DNA of 11,988 nucleotides from Hyphomicrobiales bacterium (GTDB taxonomy: Bacteria > Pseudomonadota > Alphaproteobacteria > Rhizobiales > Xanthobacteraceae): assembly GCA_023266695.1 (NCBI GenBank), contig JAHFPO010000062.1, positions 1-11,988 on the forward strand, given 5' to 3'. Of the stretch, positions 7,464 to 11,988 are shown one piece after another; position 1 is the stretch's first letter, and each line of letters opens with the position of its first letter. The notes under the pieces were generated by a model. That model was not told the origin of the DNA. It saw only the letters and a list, made by a program, of their open reading frames with translations, and searched no databases. The translations under genes and the position numbers were made by a program.

Positions 7464-7514
7464 AAAGATATATCTTTAGATAGCTCATAATTAGATATAA
7501 CGCAAGATATATCT
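7464..7514 (-). promoter_or_regulatory. padR promoter with two PadR-type operator palindromes
   Basis: AAAGATATATCTTT (7464-7477) is a perfect 14-bp palindrome. AGATATATCT (7505-7514) repeats its core 39 bp away, and a degenerate TTAGATATAA lies between (7491-7500). A candidate promoter reads on the minus strand as TTGCGT (7505-7500), a 17-nt spacer and TATCTA (7482-7477). The palindromes thus touch both the -35 and the region just downstream of -10, as expected for autorepression. The promoter hexamers are weak matches; the palindromes are certain. Confidence 0.65.
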
Positions 7515-7534
7515 AACTATCGCCAGCACCACGA

Positions 7535-8785
7535 TTATTCGTCGAACTCGACGGGGTCCGGTACCCGGGTGAAGGCGATCTTGGCGCCGAGATATTGCAG
7601 GGCGAGGCCGCGCTGGGAGGCGGGCGCCACGGCGTCGCGGCCGTAGCGGGCGCCGAGGCGGTCGAGTGCCGCCCACAAAGCCTCGCCGCGAGTGAGGCCG
7701 TCGGCGCGGCGCGCGATGAAAAGATCGTGCTCCCGCGTCTCCATGGGCACGAGGCGGGTGAGCCAGATCGAGACCATGACCAAGGACTCGCGCGGCTCGG
7801 TCCGCCGCCACAGCGCCTCGAGGCGGCCGAGCAGAAGGAAGCTGTCCTGGGTCGGCGCGAAGTTCGTTTCATCGACAAGGCGCGATCGCCACTCCGAGCG
7901 CGCCGAGAACCCGAGACCGCCGGCGGCACAGCCGTAGCGCCGTAGCCGCACCGCCGCTTTCAACAACAGTGCGCGGGCGACGAGGCGCGCCTCGGCGGGC
8001 GCGCGCATCGCCGGCGCCAACACGCGGCTGTGGCCGATGGAGCGGCGTCCGGTCGCGCTCTCCGGCAGATCGACGCCGTGCAGCTCGTACCAGTAACGCT
8101 CGCCGCCGACCGAGCCCCAGACCGCGCGCGCCTCCTTGGGCGCGAGCGCCCACAACGCGGCGACGTCGGTGACGCCCGCCCGTGCCAGGCGCGCTTCCCG
8201 ATTGAGCGCGATGCCGGGAAGGTCGGTGAGCTTGAGATCGAGCAGGCGGCCGGGCAGGTCTTTTGCCTCCATGACCACCAGCCCGTCGGGCTTCTGCATG
8301 TTGGAGGCGATCTTGGCCAAGAGCATGCTCGGCGCGATGCCGATCGAGCAGCTCAGGCATTCGCCGACGTTCCGGCGGATGCCGGCCTTGATCGCGCGCG
8401 CGATCTTCCTCGCGTTCTCCGGCTCGCACTCGGCGCCGATCAGGCGGCAGGCCGCCTCGTCGATCGACAGCTCCTTGTGGATCGGCAGATGGTTCGCAAC
8501 CTCCGCCATGAGGCGGCCGTGATAGTCGACATAGAGATCATGGCGCGCCGGCACCGTGATGAGCCCGGGGCAGAGGCGACGCGCCTCCCAGATGCGGGTG
8601 CCGGTCGTCACGCCGAAGGCTTTGGCCTCGTAGCTCGCGGCGATGGCGCAGGTGGAGTCGGTGTCGGCCATGGGCACCACCGCCACCGGCCGGCCGCGCA
8701 GGCGCGGGTTCTCCTGCTGCTCGACGCTGGCGAAATAGGCGTTGAAGTCGAGGATGAGGTAGCGCAACTCGCCGGAACTACGCAT
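7535..8785 (-). CDS. Y-family (UmuC/DinB-type) translesion DNA polymerase
   Basis: A 416-residue error-prone polymerase that copies past damaged bases. Motif I is YLILDFNAYFASVEQ with catalytic Asp13 and steric-gate Phe18; the DxN form is as in UmuC rather than the DxD of DinB. AASYEAKAFGVTTGTRIWEA is the conserved fingers segment. ELSIDEAACRL supplies Asp109 and Glu110, so the metal-binding triad is intact. CSIGIAPSMLLAKIASNMQKPDGL is the palm/thumb signature. This sets it apart from catalytically dead ImuB, and no imuA or dnaE2 is adjacent. No clear C-terminal QLxLF clamp motif is seen (it ends IAFTRVPDPVEFDE). ATG at 8785 is preferred over a TTG at 8836, because the latter would place coding sequence across the promoter and SOS box. 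It is divergent from a 3'-5' exonuclease gene. No umuD is present. Confidence 0.9.
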   Translation of the reverse strand: MRSSGELRYLILDFNAYFASVEQQENPRLRGRPVAVVPMADTDSTCAIAASYEAKAFGVTTGTRIWEARRLCPGLITVPARHDLYVDYHGRLMAEVANHLPIHKELSIDEAACRLIGAECEPENARKIARAIKAGIRRNVGECLSCSIGIAPSMLLAKIASNMQKPDGLVVMEAKDLPGRLLDLKLTDLPGIALNREARLARAGVTDVAALWALAPKEARAVWGSVGGERYWYELHGVDLPESATGRRSIGHSRVLAPAMRAPAEARLVARALLLKAAVRLRRYGCAAGGLGFSARSEWRSRLVDETNFAPTQDSFLLLGRLEALWRRTEPRESLVMVSIWLTRLVPMETREHDLFIARRADGLTRGEALWAALDRLGARYGRDAVAPASQRGLALQYLGAKIAFTRVPDPVEFDE

Positions 8786-8811
8786 GGGACGGGCTTTCAA
8801 AAAGGCCCCCG

Positions 8812-8840
8812 AGCATATAGAACAAAACAAGAACAATCAA
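8812..8840 (-). promoter_or_regulatory. SOS-controlled promoter of the Y-family polymerase gene (LexA box GAAC-N7-GAAC)
   Basis: The plus strand shows GAAC (8820-8823), 7 nt, GAAC (8831-8834), which is GTTC-N7-GTTC read toward the polymerase: the direct-repeat LexA box of Alphaproteobacteria. On the minus strand TTGATT (8840-8835) and TATGCT (8817-8812) stand 17 nt apart as -35 and -10, with the box filling the spacer. The predicted transcript starts ~20 nt before ATG 8785. LexA bound here would block RNA polymerase. Confidence 0.8.
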
Positions 8841-8920
8841 ATCACTTTGGATTCCCTGGCGAGGAGAAAGGGCGACAGCAGATTCCCCGGCGGCTATGAG
8901 GAAGGGGCGAAGGGAATCAA

Positions 8921-9466
8921 ATGCCGATGCGCCGATCGAGGAAGCCCGTGCGCGCCCGTGCCGACGGGGCGGAGTTCGTCTTCTTCGATCTGGAGACCAC
9001 GGGCTTGAGCCCGCGCGGCTGCCGCATCATCGAGATCGCGGCGTTGCGCGTGGGCGAGCGCGGCCGCGTCAGCCGCTCGTTCGAGGCGCTGGTGAAGATC
9101 GACGAGCCGGTGCCGTGGTTCATCACCGCACTCACCGGCATCACCGACGAGATGCTCATGGAGGGTGAGGAGATCGCGGCGGCGCTGCCGCGCTTCTGCG
9201 CGTTCGTGGGCGAGCTGCCGCTGGTCGCCTATAACGTCGCCTTCGACATGGGCTTCCTGCGCGCCGAGGCGCGACGGCAGCAGATCAAGGTGCCGAACGC
9301 GCCCATCTGCGCGCTGGCGCTGGCGCGGGCGAAGCTGCCGCAATTGTCCAACCACAAGCTCAAGACGGTCGCCCGCCATCTCGGCTTGGCGTCGGACCAG
9401 AGCCACCGCGCGCTCGAGGATTGCGAGATGGGCTTGCAGGTCTATGTGGAATTGACGCGGGCTTGA
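8921..9466 (+). CDS. DEDDh-type 3'-5' exonuclease (DnaQ/epsilon-like)
   Basis: A 181-residue single-domain exonuclease of the DnaQ superfamily. ExoI is FFDLETTGLSP (Asp23, Glu25), ExoII is VAYNVAFDMGFL (Asp109) and ExoIII is SHRALEDCE (His162-x4-Asp167), so all four metal-binding acids and the catalytic His are present. LTGITDEML (71-79) is also typical. It is shorter than the ~240-residue epsilon subunit of E. coli and has no C-terminal polymerase-binding tail, so a role in repair or RNA/DNA end trimming is as likely as replicative proofreading. The start at 8921 has AAGGGA ~6 nt upstream; an alternative TTG/GTG start was not needed. The gene diverges from the SOS-controlled polymerase with 135 nt between start codons, which suggests but does not prove a shared role in damage tolerance. 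Confidence 0.9.
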   Translation: MPMRRSRKPVRARADGAEFVFFDLETTGLSPRGCRIIEIAALRVGERGRVSRSFEALVKIDEPVPWFITALTGITDEMLMEGEEIAAALPRFCAFVGELPLVAYNVAFDMGFLRAEARRQQIKVPNAPICALALARAKLPQLSNHKLKTVARHLGLASDQSHRALEDCEMGLQVYVELTRA

Positions 9467-9492
9467 TCGATCGATGCGGGAGCTGGTGTGCT

Positions 9493-9532
9493 AAAAAAGA
9501 AAATCGCCCCCGCGCTAGCGGAGGCGATTTTC
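9493..9532 (-). terminator. Rho-independent terminator of the CsbD-like gene (probably bidirectional)
   Basis: GAAAATCGCC (9499-9508) pairs perfectly with GGCGATTTTC (9523-9532), and the loop adds a CCGC/GCGG inner stem. On the minus strand the stem runs straight into TTTTTT (9498-9493), a strong terminator for the gene ending at 9552. For the plus-strand exonuclease gene the TTTTC within the stem may give weaker termination. Confidence 0.9.
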
Positions 9533-9551
9533 GTCAGGCGCAGATTTCAGT

Positions 9552-9767
9552 TCAGAAATCGCGGCCGTTCGCCCAGATGTTGACGTCCTTCTGGGCCTGT
9601 TCCTGGCTCAGGCTGTACTTGGACTGGACCTGAGACACGAGATCGCTCTTGGCCTTCATGGCCGAAGCCTCGGTGTCGGAGATCTTCTCCCACTTGGCGT
9701 GGATATCCTTGGAGAGAATTTTCTGCGGGGTTGCGGGAGTCGCAGTATTCGGCTGTGCATTGGTCAT
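9552..9767 (-). CDS. CsbD-like (YjbJ-type) small stress protein
   Basis: A 71-residue hydrophilic protein. The pattern DIHAKWEKISDTEAS, KSDLVSQVQSKYSLSQEQA, DVNIWANGRDF corresponds to the CsbD family layout (W-x-K-[IL] near the start, L-x-x-[KQ]-[IVL]-Q-x-[KR]-[YF]-x-[LI]-x-x-E-x-A in the middle, terminal V-x-x-W). These proteins are induced by general stress in many bacteria; their molecular job is not known. ATG at 9767 is chosen over an upstream in-frame ATG at 9818 because GGAG lies 7 nt before it and the upstream extension would overlap an inverted repeat. Codon use is less GC-rich than in neighbouring genes. It is monocistronic, with its own terminator at 9493-9532. The match is from pattern, so a remote or different small family is possible. 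Confidence 0.75.
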   Translation of the reverse strand: MTNAQPNTATPATPQKILSKDIHAKWEKISDTEASAMKAKSDLVSQVQSKYSLSQEQAQKDVNIWANGRDF

Positions 9768-9803
9768 GTTATTGCTCCTGAAATATGGATTTTTCGAAAG
9801 GAA

Positions 9804-9823
9804 CTTGAATGAAGTCATTCAAG
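9804..9823. promoter_or_regulatory. Inverted repeat upstream of the CsbD-like gene (possible operator)
   Basis: CTTGAATGA and TCATTCAAG form perfect 9-bp arms around a 2-nt centre (AG), 36 bp upstream of the CsbD-like ATG. The size and symmetry suit a dimeric regulator; a leader hairpin is the alternative. On the minus strand TATCTT (9827-9822) overlaps one arm and could be a -10. Confidence 0.5.
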
Positions 9824-9974
9824 ATACGCAAACATCATGCAGGGCAATCGTGTCGGACATAAGTTGGCGCGCCGGAATACGGGCGATAGTGCACGATTGA
9901 CTCCAATGGAAAGCGCAATTCGCCGTCTTATTGATGCGAATGGTGCGCAAGTGCGAATGGGGGCGCGGCGCGCG

Positions 9975-10169
9975 TCAGGTTGCGCGGCGCCGCAACGCCG
10001 ACGACGCCGACCAGTTCACGAACTGATAGATCCGCGTCATGCAGGTCTCGCGGTTGGAGAACGGACCGAACGACAGGGTGCCGTCCGGGCGCATGGCGTA
10101 CCAGCCGTCCTTGATGCCGCGGAGTTCGGATTGGTGTTCGTTGACATAACAAGGAGTATGATTTGTCAT
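9975..10169 (-). CDS. Small hypothetical protein (64 aa)
   Basis: A 64-residue protein of unknown function. The core is GIKDGWYAMRPDGTLSFGPF followed by SNRETCMTRIYQ, a compact aromatic/Gly beta-like segment ending in a helix, then a basic tail (ALRRRAT). Short 'DGW-x-[AV]-x-x-x-[DN]-G-x-[SF]-x-GPF-[GS]-[ST]-x-E-x-C' proteins recur in rhizobia, which supports it being real, but this rests on memory and not on a search. ATG 10169 is preceded by GGA 7 nt upstream. An in-frame extension to 10340 is rejected because it overlaps the start region of the divergent 107-aa gene. It is transcribed away from that gene and lies upstream of the CsbD-like gene on the same strand, ~200 nt apart; nothing else was seen in that gap apart from the operator-like repeat. 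Confidence 0.6.
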   Translation of the reverse strand: MTNHTPCYVNEHQSELRGIKDGWYAMRPDGTLSFGPFSNRETCMTRIYQFVNWSASSALRRRAT

Positions 10170-10324
10170 AATGTGTTCCAATATCGAGCTTGTGCAGAAG
10201 AACCATATAGCTAGGTACGACAAGGCGGGATTGCCAGGGGCCGCGGAAGAAAAGGCGCGAGGCGGCGGGCCGGCGTGAGCGGTGCTGCCGCGAACGTTAC
10301 GAACGCGATCGACGAGATGGATGC

Positions 10325-10648
10325 ATGACCGGCAAGGCACCGAAGCGCGCGAAAGCGAAGAAGCAGATGGCCAAGGCCATTGCCCGTTGGGAGGGCGAGG
10401 GTGCGCCCAAGCCGGCGCGGGAGAAGGGTCGCGAGCAGCGCGCCGCGCTCGCCGAGGAGGAGGAGCGCGTGTTGCGCTCTCTGGGCGCGGCGGTGATCAT
10501 GCAATGGAACGATCTGCCGACGGAAATCCAACGGGCGCTGTTCAAATCCGCGACCTCCATGGGCGACCCGCGTCATACCTTGCAGCTGAAGGGACAGATC
10601 GCCCGCTTTCTGCACAAGCACAAGGATGCCGGGCAGAAGCCGGATTAA
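10325..10648 (+). CDS. Conserved hypothetical protein (107 aa), Lys-rich N-terminus
   Basis: A 107-residue soluble protein of unknown function. Residues 1-45 are rich in Lys, Arg, Glu and Ala (KAPKRAKAKKQMAKAIARWE) and probably form one charged helix. The C-terminal half is more ordered: LGAAVIMQWNDLPTEIQRAL, then LKGQIARFLHKHKD. The latter two motifs are familiar from small rhizobial and methylobacterial proteins that have no assigned role. Basic N-terminal tails of this kind can bind nucleic acid, but there is no direct evidence for that here. The start is the first ATG after a purine-rich GAGATGGA. The antisense frame is also open (10211-10780) but is taken as a shadow. The gene converges on the GNAT-derived relic at ~10700. 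Confidence 0.7.
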   Translation: MTGKAPKRAKAKKQMAKAIARWEGEGAPKPAREKGREQRAALAEEEERVLRSLGAAVIMQWNDLPTEIQRALFKSATSMGDPRHTLQLKGQIARFLHKHKDAGQKPD

Positions 10649-10698
10649 GCGGCGCACGCAGGCGCAGCGAAGACCTTGAGCCTCCTTGCCGCGCGTCA

Positions 10699-10737
10699 GG
10701 CGAGCAAATCCTGAAACTCGCGGTGCTGCCACCATGA
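10699..10737 (-). pseudogene. Displaced 3' end of a GNAT acetyltransferase gene (relic)
   Basis: Read on the minus strand, this stretch encodes QHREFQDLLA followed by a TGA stop (10701-10699). HREFQD is identical in codons and frame to the C-terminal part of the GNAT gene at the right edge of the window, through a 21-bp perfect match. QDLLA-stop is a typical end for short GNAT proteins of this kind. The residues upstream (SWW) no longer resemble GNAT, so only the tail is present. The best explanation is that this is the original end of that GNAT gene, separated from it by an inserted 1.19-kb segment. Confidence 0.6.
10706..10726 (+). repeat. 21-bp direct repeat, copy 1
   Basis: AAATCCTGAAACTCGCGGTG plus one further C is identical to positions 11895-11915 in the same orientation. 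Identity stops sharply on both sides. The two copies bracket the cupredoxin/DUF6455 module. Confidence 0.9.
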
Positions 10738-10780
10738 TTGCGGGGGGCGACTTCGGAGATTGGCTGGAAAGAGCTGTCAC

Positions 10781-10818
10781 AATAAAACCGCGCGTCGCGG
10801 CGATTTCTCGCCGCGACG
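10781..10818 (-). terminator. Rho-independent terminator of the cupredoxin gene
   Basis: CGTCGCGGCGA (10793-10803) pairs with TCGCCGCGACG (10808-10818) around a TTTC loop, an 11-bp perfect stem. On the minus strand it is followed within ~5 nt by TTTTATT. It lies ~30 nt beyond the cupredoxin stop codon. Confidence 0.8.
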
Positions 10819-10847
10819 TTCGAACGCCGTTTGTTAGATCGGCCCCT

Positions 10848-11324
10848 TCACCTGCGCGGGAGGACGATCAGCTCTCCCCTCATCGAAGGTTTGTGCGCCG
10901 GACAATCGATGGCGAACACGCCCGCCTTGTCGGCCTTGAAACTGACCTTTGTCACTTCTCCGCGCATGACGGTGAAGGACTGATTGTAGCCGGCAATCGC
11001 GGCCGGATGGGCCGCTCCGTTGATGCCGACGAATTCGAGGGTCACGTCATCGCCCTGGTTGACGATGATCTGACTCGGCATCCATACATAGGCCGATACT
11101 TCCCAGCGGCCGTTCTGGTCGGGCTTCTTCAGAATGTAGCCCGGGCCCGCCGGCAGAGTCCCGGTCGGGAACGACTCCTTGTCCACGGTGACACCACCCT
11201 TGGCTTCCACCGCGGCGACTACGATGTGGCGTTTCTCGGCCAGCGCCGACCCCAGTGTCGCTAGCGCGATGCCAAACCCAAGCATTGTAGCGGCTACCGG
11301 AACCTTGATGGGTTTTATCAACAT
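10848..11324 (-). CDS. Secreted cupredoxin-domain protein (periplasmic copper protein)
   Basis: A 158-residue exported protein. Residues 1-29 form a signal peptide (basic MLIKPIK, hydrophobic ATMLGFGIALATLGSA) with a likely cut after ALA29. The mature part ends in a cupredoxin fold: YVWMPSQIIVNQGDDVTLEF (79-98), NGAAHPAAI with His106, and IDCPAHKPSMRGELIVL with Cys141-x2-His144-x3-Met148. These four residues match the His-Cys-His-Met set of a type 1 copper site; the two-Cys loop of CuA is absent. It probably carries electrons or handles copper in the periplasm. Its partner oxidase or reductase is not in the window. An FNR/FixK box centred at 11439.5 implies induction at low oxygen. AGGAG lies 9 nt before the ATG, and a terminator follows. 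The gene is divergent from the DUF6455-like gene and part of the direct-repeat-bracketed module. Confidence 0.87.
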   Translation of the reverse strand: MLIKPIKVPVAATMLGFGIALATLGSALAEKRHIVVAAVEAKGGVTVDKESFPTGTLPAGPGYILKKPDQNGRWEVSAYVWMPSQIIVNQGDDVTLEFVGINGAAHPAAIAGYNQSFTVMRGEVTKVSFKADKAGVFAIDCPAHKPSMRGELIVLPRR

Positions 11325-11402
11325 GAGACGGGTCTCCTCTCATTCCGTTGCGTACAAGAACCGCTGTTCTTCGCCTTCGCGCACTGACCAGCGTCTTGCG
11401 AA

Positions 11403-11446
11403 ATAAAATGGAGCACAGAGCGTTGAAACACATTGATTCAGATCAA
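11403..11446 (-). promoter_or_regulatory. FNR/FixK-dependent promoter of the cupredoxin gene
   Basis: TTGAT-TCAG-ATCAA (11433-11446) is a perfect FNR/FixK box. On the minus strand an AT-rich TTTTAT (11408-11403) lies where a -10 would be for an activator centred 41.5-43.5 bp upstream of the start of transcription. The box is certain; the exact -10 is not. Confidence 0.8.
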
Positions 11447-11508
11447 TCGGGTGTGTCTCTGAAGCGAGCCGGGCAGCAAGAGCGGCGAGGCCATCGACAA
11501 GGTTGGTA

Positions 11509-11550
11509 TTGATCCAGATCAAGGATGCCCTGCCGGATGCTTCCGATAAT
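11509..11550 (+). promoter_or_regulatory. FNR/FixK-dependent promoter of the DUF6455-like gene
   Basis: TTGAT-CCAG-ATCAA (11509-11522) is a second perfect FNR/FixK box. GATAAT (11545-11550) follows at a spacing that puts the box centre (11515.5) at exactly -41.5 if transcription starts at 11557, the classic class-II arrangement. The ATG at 11590 would then have a ~33-nt leader with GGAGG. Confidence 0.85.
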
Positions 11551-11589
11551 GATTCTAGAATTGATCGCATAGAAATACGGGGAGGTTCC

Positions 11590-11853
11590 ATGTCGCTCGT
11601 CGACAGAATCGATCGCCGGCTCACCAACATGAGCACGATGATGAGGCGCCTCGGGGTCGATCCGGTCGACCTTTCCTGGCAGAATCAAGGGCAGGTGCTC
11701 GCCTCCGCCATCCATGCCTGTCGAGCTTGCCCGCACGTCGATCGGTGCCGCGACTGGCTGTTGCAGGCGCCGCCCTCGCAGGAGGCGCCTTCCTTCTGCC
11801 CGAACGCGGAGCTGTTCGCGCAGGAAGGGAGTTTCATGCGCGGCTCGGTCTGA
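11590..11853 (+). CDS. DUF6455-like small four-cysteine protein
   Basis: An 87-residue soluble protein. The N-terminus LVDRIDRRLTNMSTMMRRLGVDP is a helix followed by the 'M-x-R-L-G-[VI]-D' signature. The centre holds Cys44-x2-Cys47-x5-Cys53 (CRACPHVDRC), and a fourth cysteine, Cys70, sits in SFCPNAELF. The pattern fits the DUF6455 family of small proteobacterial proteins; their role is unknown to me. Four cysteines in this spacing could hold zinc or an iron-sulfur cluster, and oxygen-responsive control by an FNR/FixK box would suit either. GGAGG sits 4 nt before the ATG, a strong ribosome site. It is divergent from the cupredoxin gene. Its last 20 nt overlap the 3' end of the GNAT reading frame on the other strand. 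Confidence 0.85.
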   Translation: MSLVDRIDRRLTNMSTMMRRLGVDPVDLSWQNQGQVLASAIHACRACPHVDRCRDWLLQAPPSQEAPSFCPNAELFAQEGSFMRGSV

Positions 11854-11988
11854 CCAGCCGATTGTACTGACCGGCCGCCAATCCACTACGCCAGAAATCC
11901 TGAAACTCGCGGTGCCGGCGGATGTAGGCGGCCACGAACGGGCATTGCGGCACCACCTTGAGGCTGCGGGCGCGCGCGTCCGCGAGCG
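11834..11988 (-). CDS. GNAT-family N-acetyltransferase, C-terminal part only, with altered tail
   Basis: The gene enters from the right edge; only the last ~51 codons are visible. LADARARSLKVVPQCPFVAAYIRRHREFQD is the C-terminus typical of small YjdJ-type GNAT proteins ('A-x-x-x-G-x-x-V-V-P-x-C-P-F-V-x-x-Y-I-x-x-H-P-E-[FY]-x-D-L'). After HREFQD the sequence departs from the family: FWRSGLAAGQYNRLVRPSRA replaces the short L-[LV]-A/stop ending and runs 20 nt into the opposite-strand DUF6455-like gene. The expected ending is found intact 1.19 kb away at 10699-10737. The protein is therefore probably a working acetyltransferase with a foreign tail of ~20 residues, but the catalytic part lies outside the window. 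Confidence 0.8.
   Translation of the reverse strand, partial: LADARARSLKVVPQCPFVAAYIRRHREFQDFWRSGLAAGQYNRLVRPSRA
11895..11915 (+). repeat. 21-bp direct repeat, copy 2
   Basis: Identical to 10706-10726 in the same orientation. It lies inside the GNAT gene, encoding HREFQD on the minus strand. The distance between copies is 1189 bp. Confidence 0.9.

Noticed and set aside
8730..8760. Asn in place of the second Asp of motif I (DFN) in the Y-family polymerase, suggesting inactivation
   Set aside because: UmuC has the same D-x-N arrangement, and the catalytic Asp13, Asp109 and Glu110 are all present.
10211..10780. A 189-codon minus-strand reading frame spanning the 107-aa gene
   Set aside because: No recognisable domain, Arg/Leu-rich shadow composition, and it runs through the GNAT relic in a different frame.
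10727..11894. Possible terminal inverted repeats just inside the 21-bp direct repeats (GATTG-CGG versus GATTGGCGG)
   Set aside because: The match is short and needs gaps; it is not better than expected by chance in GC-rich DNA.

Overview
The window reads as chromosomal DNA of a high-GC alphaproteobacterium, most likely a member of the Hyphomicrobiales (Rhizobiales). Three things support this. A very long coiled-coil membrane protein resembles the Growth Pole Ring (GPR) protein of polar-growing rhizobia. A DinB/UmuC-type polymerase has an alphaproteobacterial SOS box (GAAC-N7-GAAC). Several small proteins have sequence styles familiar from rhizobia. No rRNA, tRNA, CRISPR array, transposase or integrase was seen.

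Layout. Positions 1-2703 (minus) hold the N-terminal ~900 residues of the GPR-like protein, which runs off the left edge. A divergent intergenic region (2704-2969) carries a 12-bp palindrome, a hairpin and a CtrA-like site. Then come, on the plus strand, a small conserved protein (2970-3293), an Hpt-domain phosphotransfer protein (3359-3733), an adrenodoxin-type [2Fe-2S] ferredoxin (3807-4127) and a thioredoxin-reductase-like ferredoxin-NADP+ reductase (4222-5265). The last two form a plausible NADPH-reductase-ferredoxin electron chain. On the minus strand follow an MFS transporter (5276-6496), a DUF1127 small protein (6568-6810) and a PadR-family regulator (6814-7449). The PadR gene has AGATATATCT-type palindromes over its own promoter, so padR-DUF1127-MFS looks like an autoregulated unit. 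A Y-family polymerase (7535-8785, minus) and a DEDDh 3'-5' exonuclease (8921-9466, plus) diverge from an intergenic region. The SOS box there sits exactly between the -35 and -10 elements of the polymerase promoter.

The right third holds small genes. These are a CsbD-like stress protein with a strong terminator (9552-9767, minus), a 64-aa unknown (9975-10169, minus) and a 107-aa unknown (10325-10648, plus). They are followed by a two-gene module of a secreted cupredoxin (10848-11324, minus) and a four-cysteine DUF6455-like protein (11590-11853, plus). This divergent pair shares a promoter region with two perfect FNR/FixK boxes (TTGAT-N4-ATCAA). The GATAAT -10 of the plus gene lies at exactly class-II spacing from one of them. 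The right edge is the C-terminus of a GNAT acetyltransferase (11834-11988, minus).

The most interesting structure is a 21-bp perfect direct repeat (10706-10726 and 11895-11915) that brackets the oxygen-regulated cupredoxin/DUF6455 module. Both copies encode the same GNAT peptide in the same frame. The distal copy is followed at once by what looks like the original GNAT C-terminus and stop codon. The simplest reading is that a ~1.19-kb islet landed in the 3' end of the GNAT gene, displaced its original tail and gave it a new one that overlaps the module's last gene.
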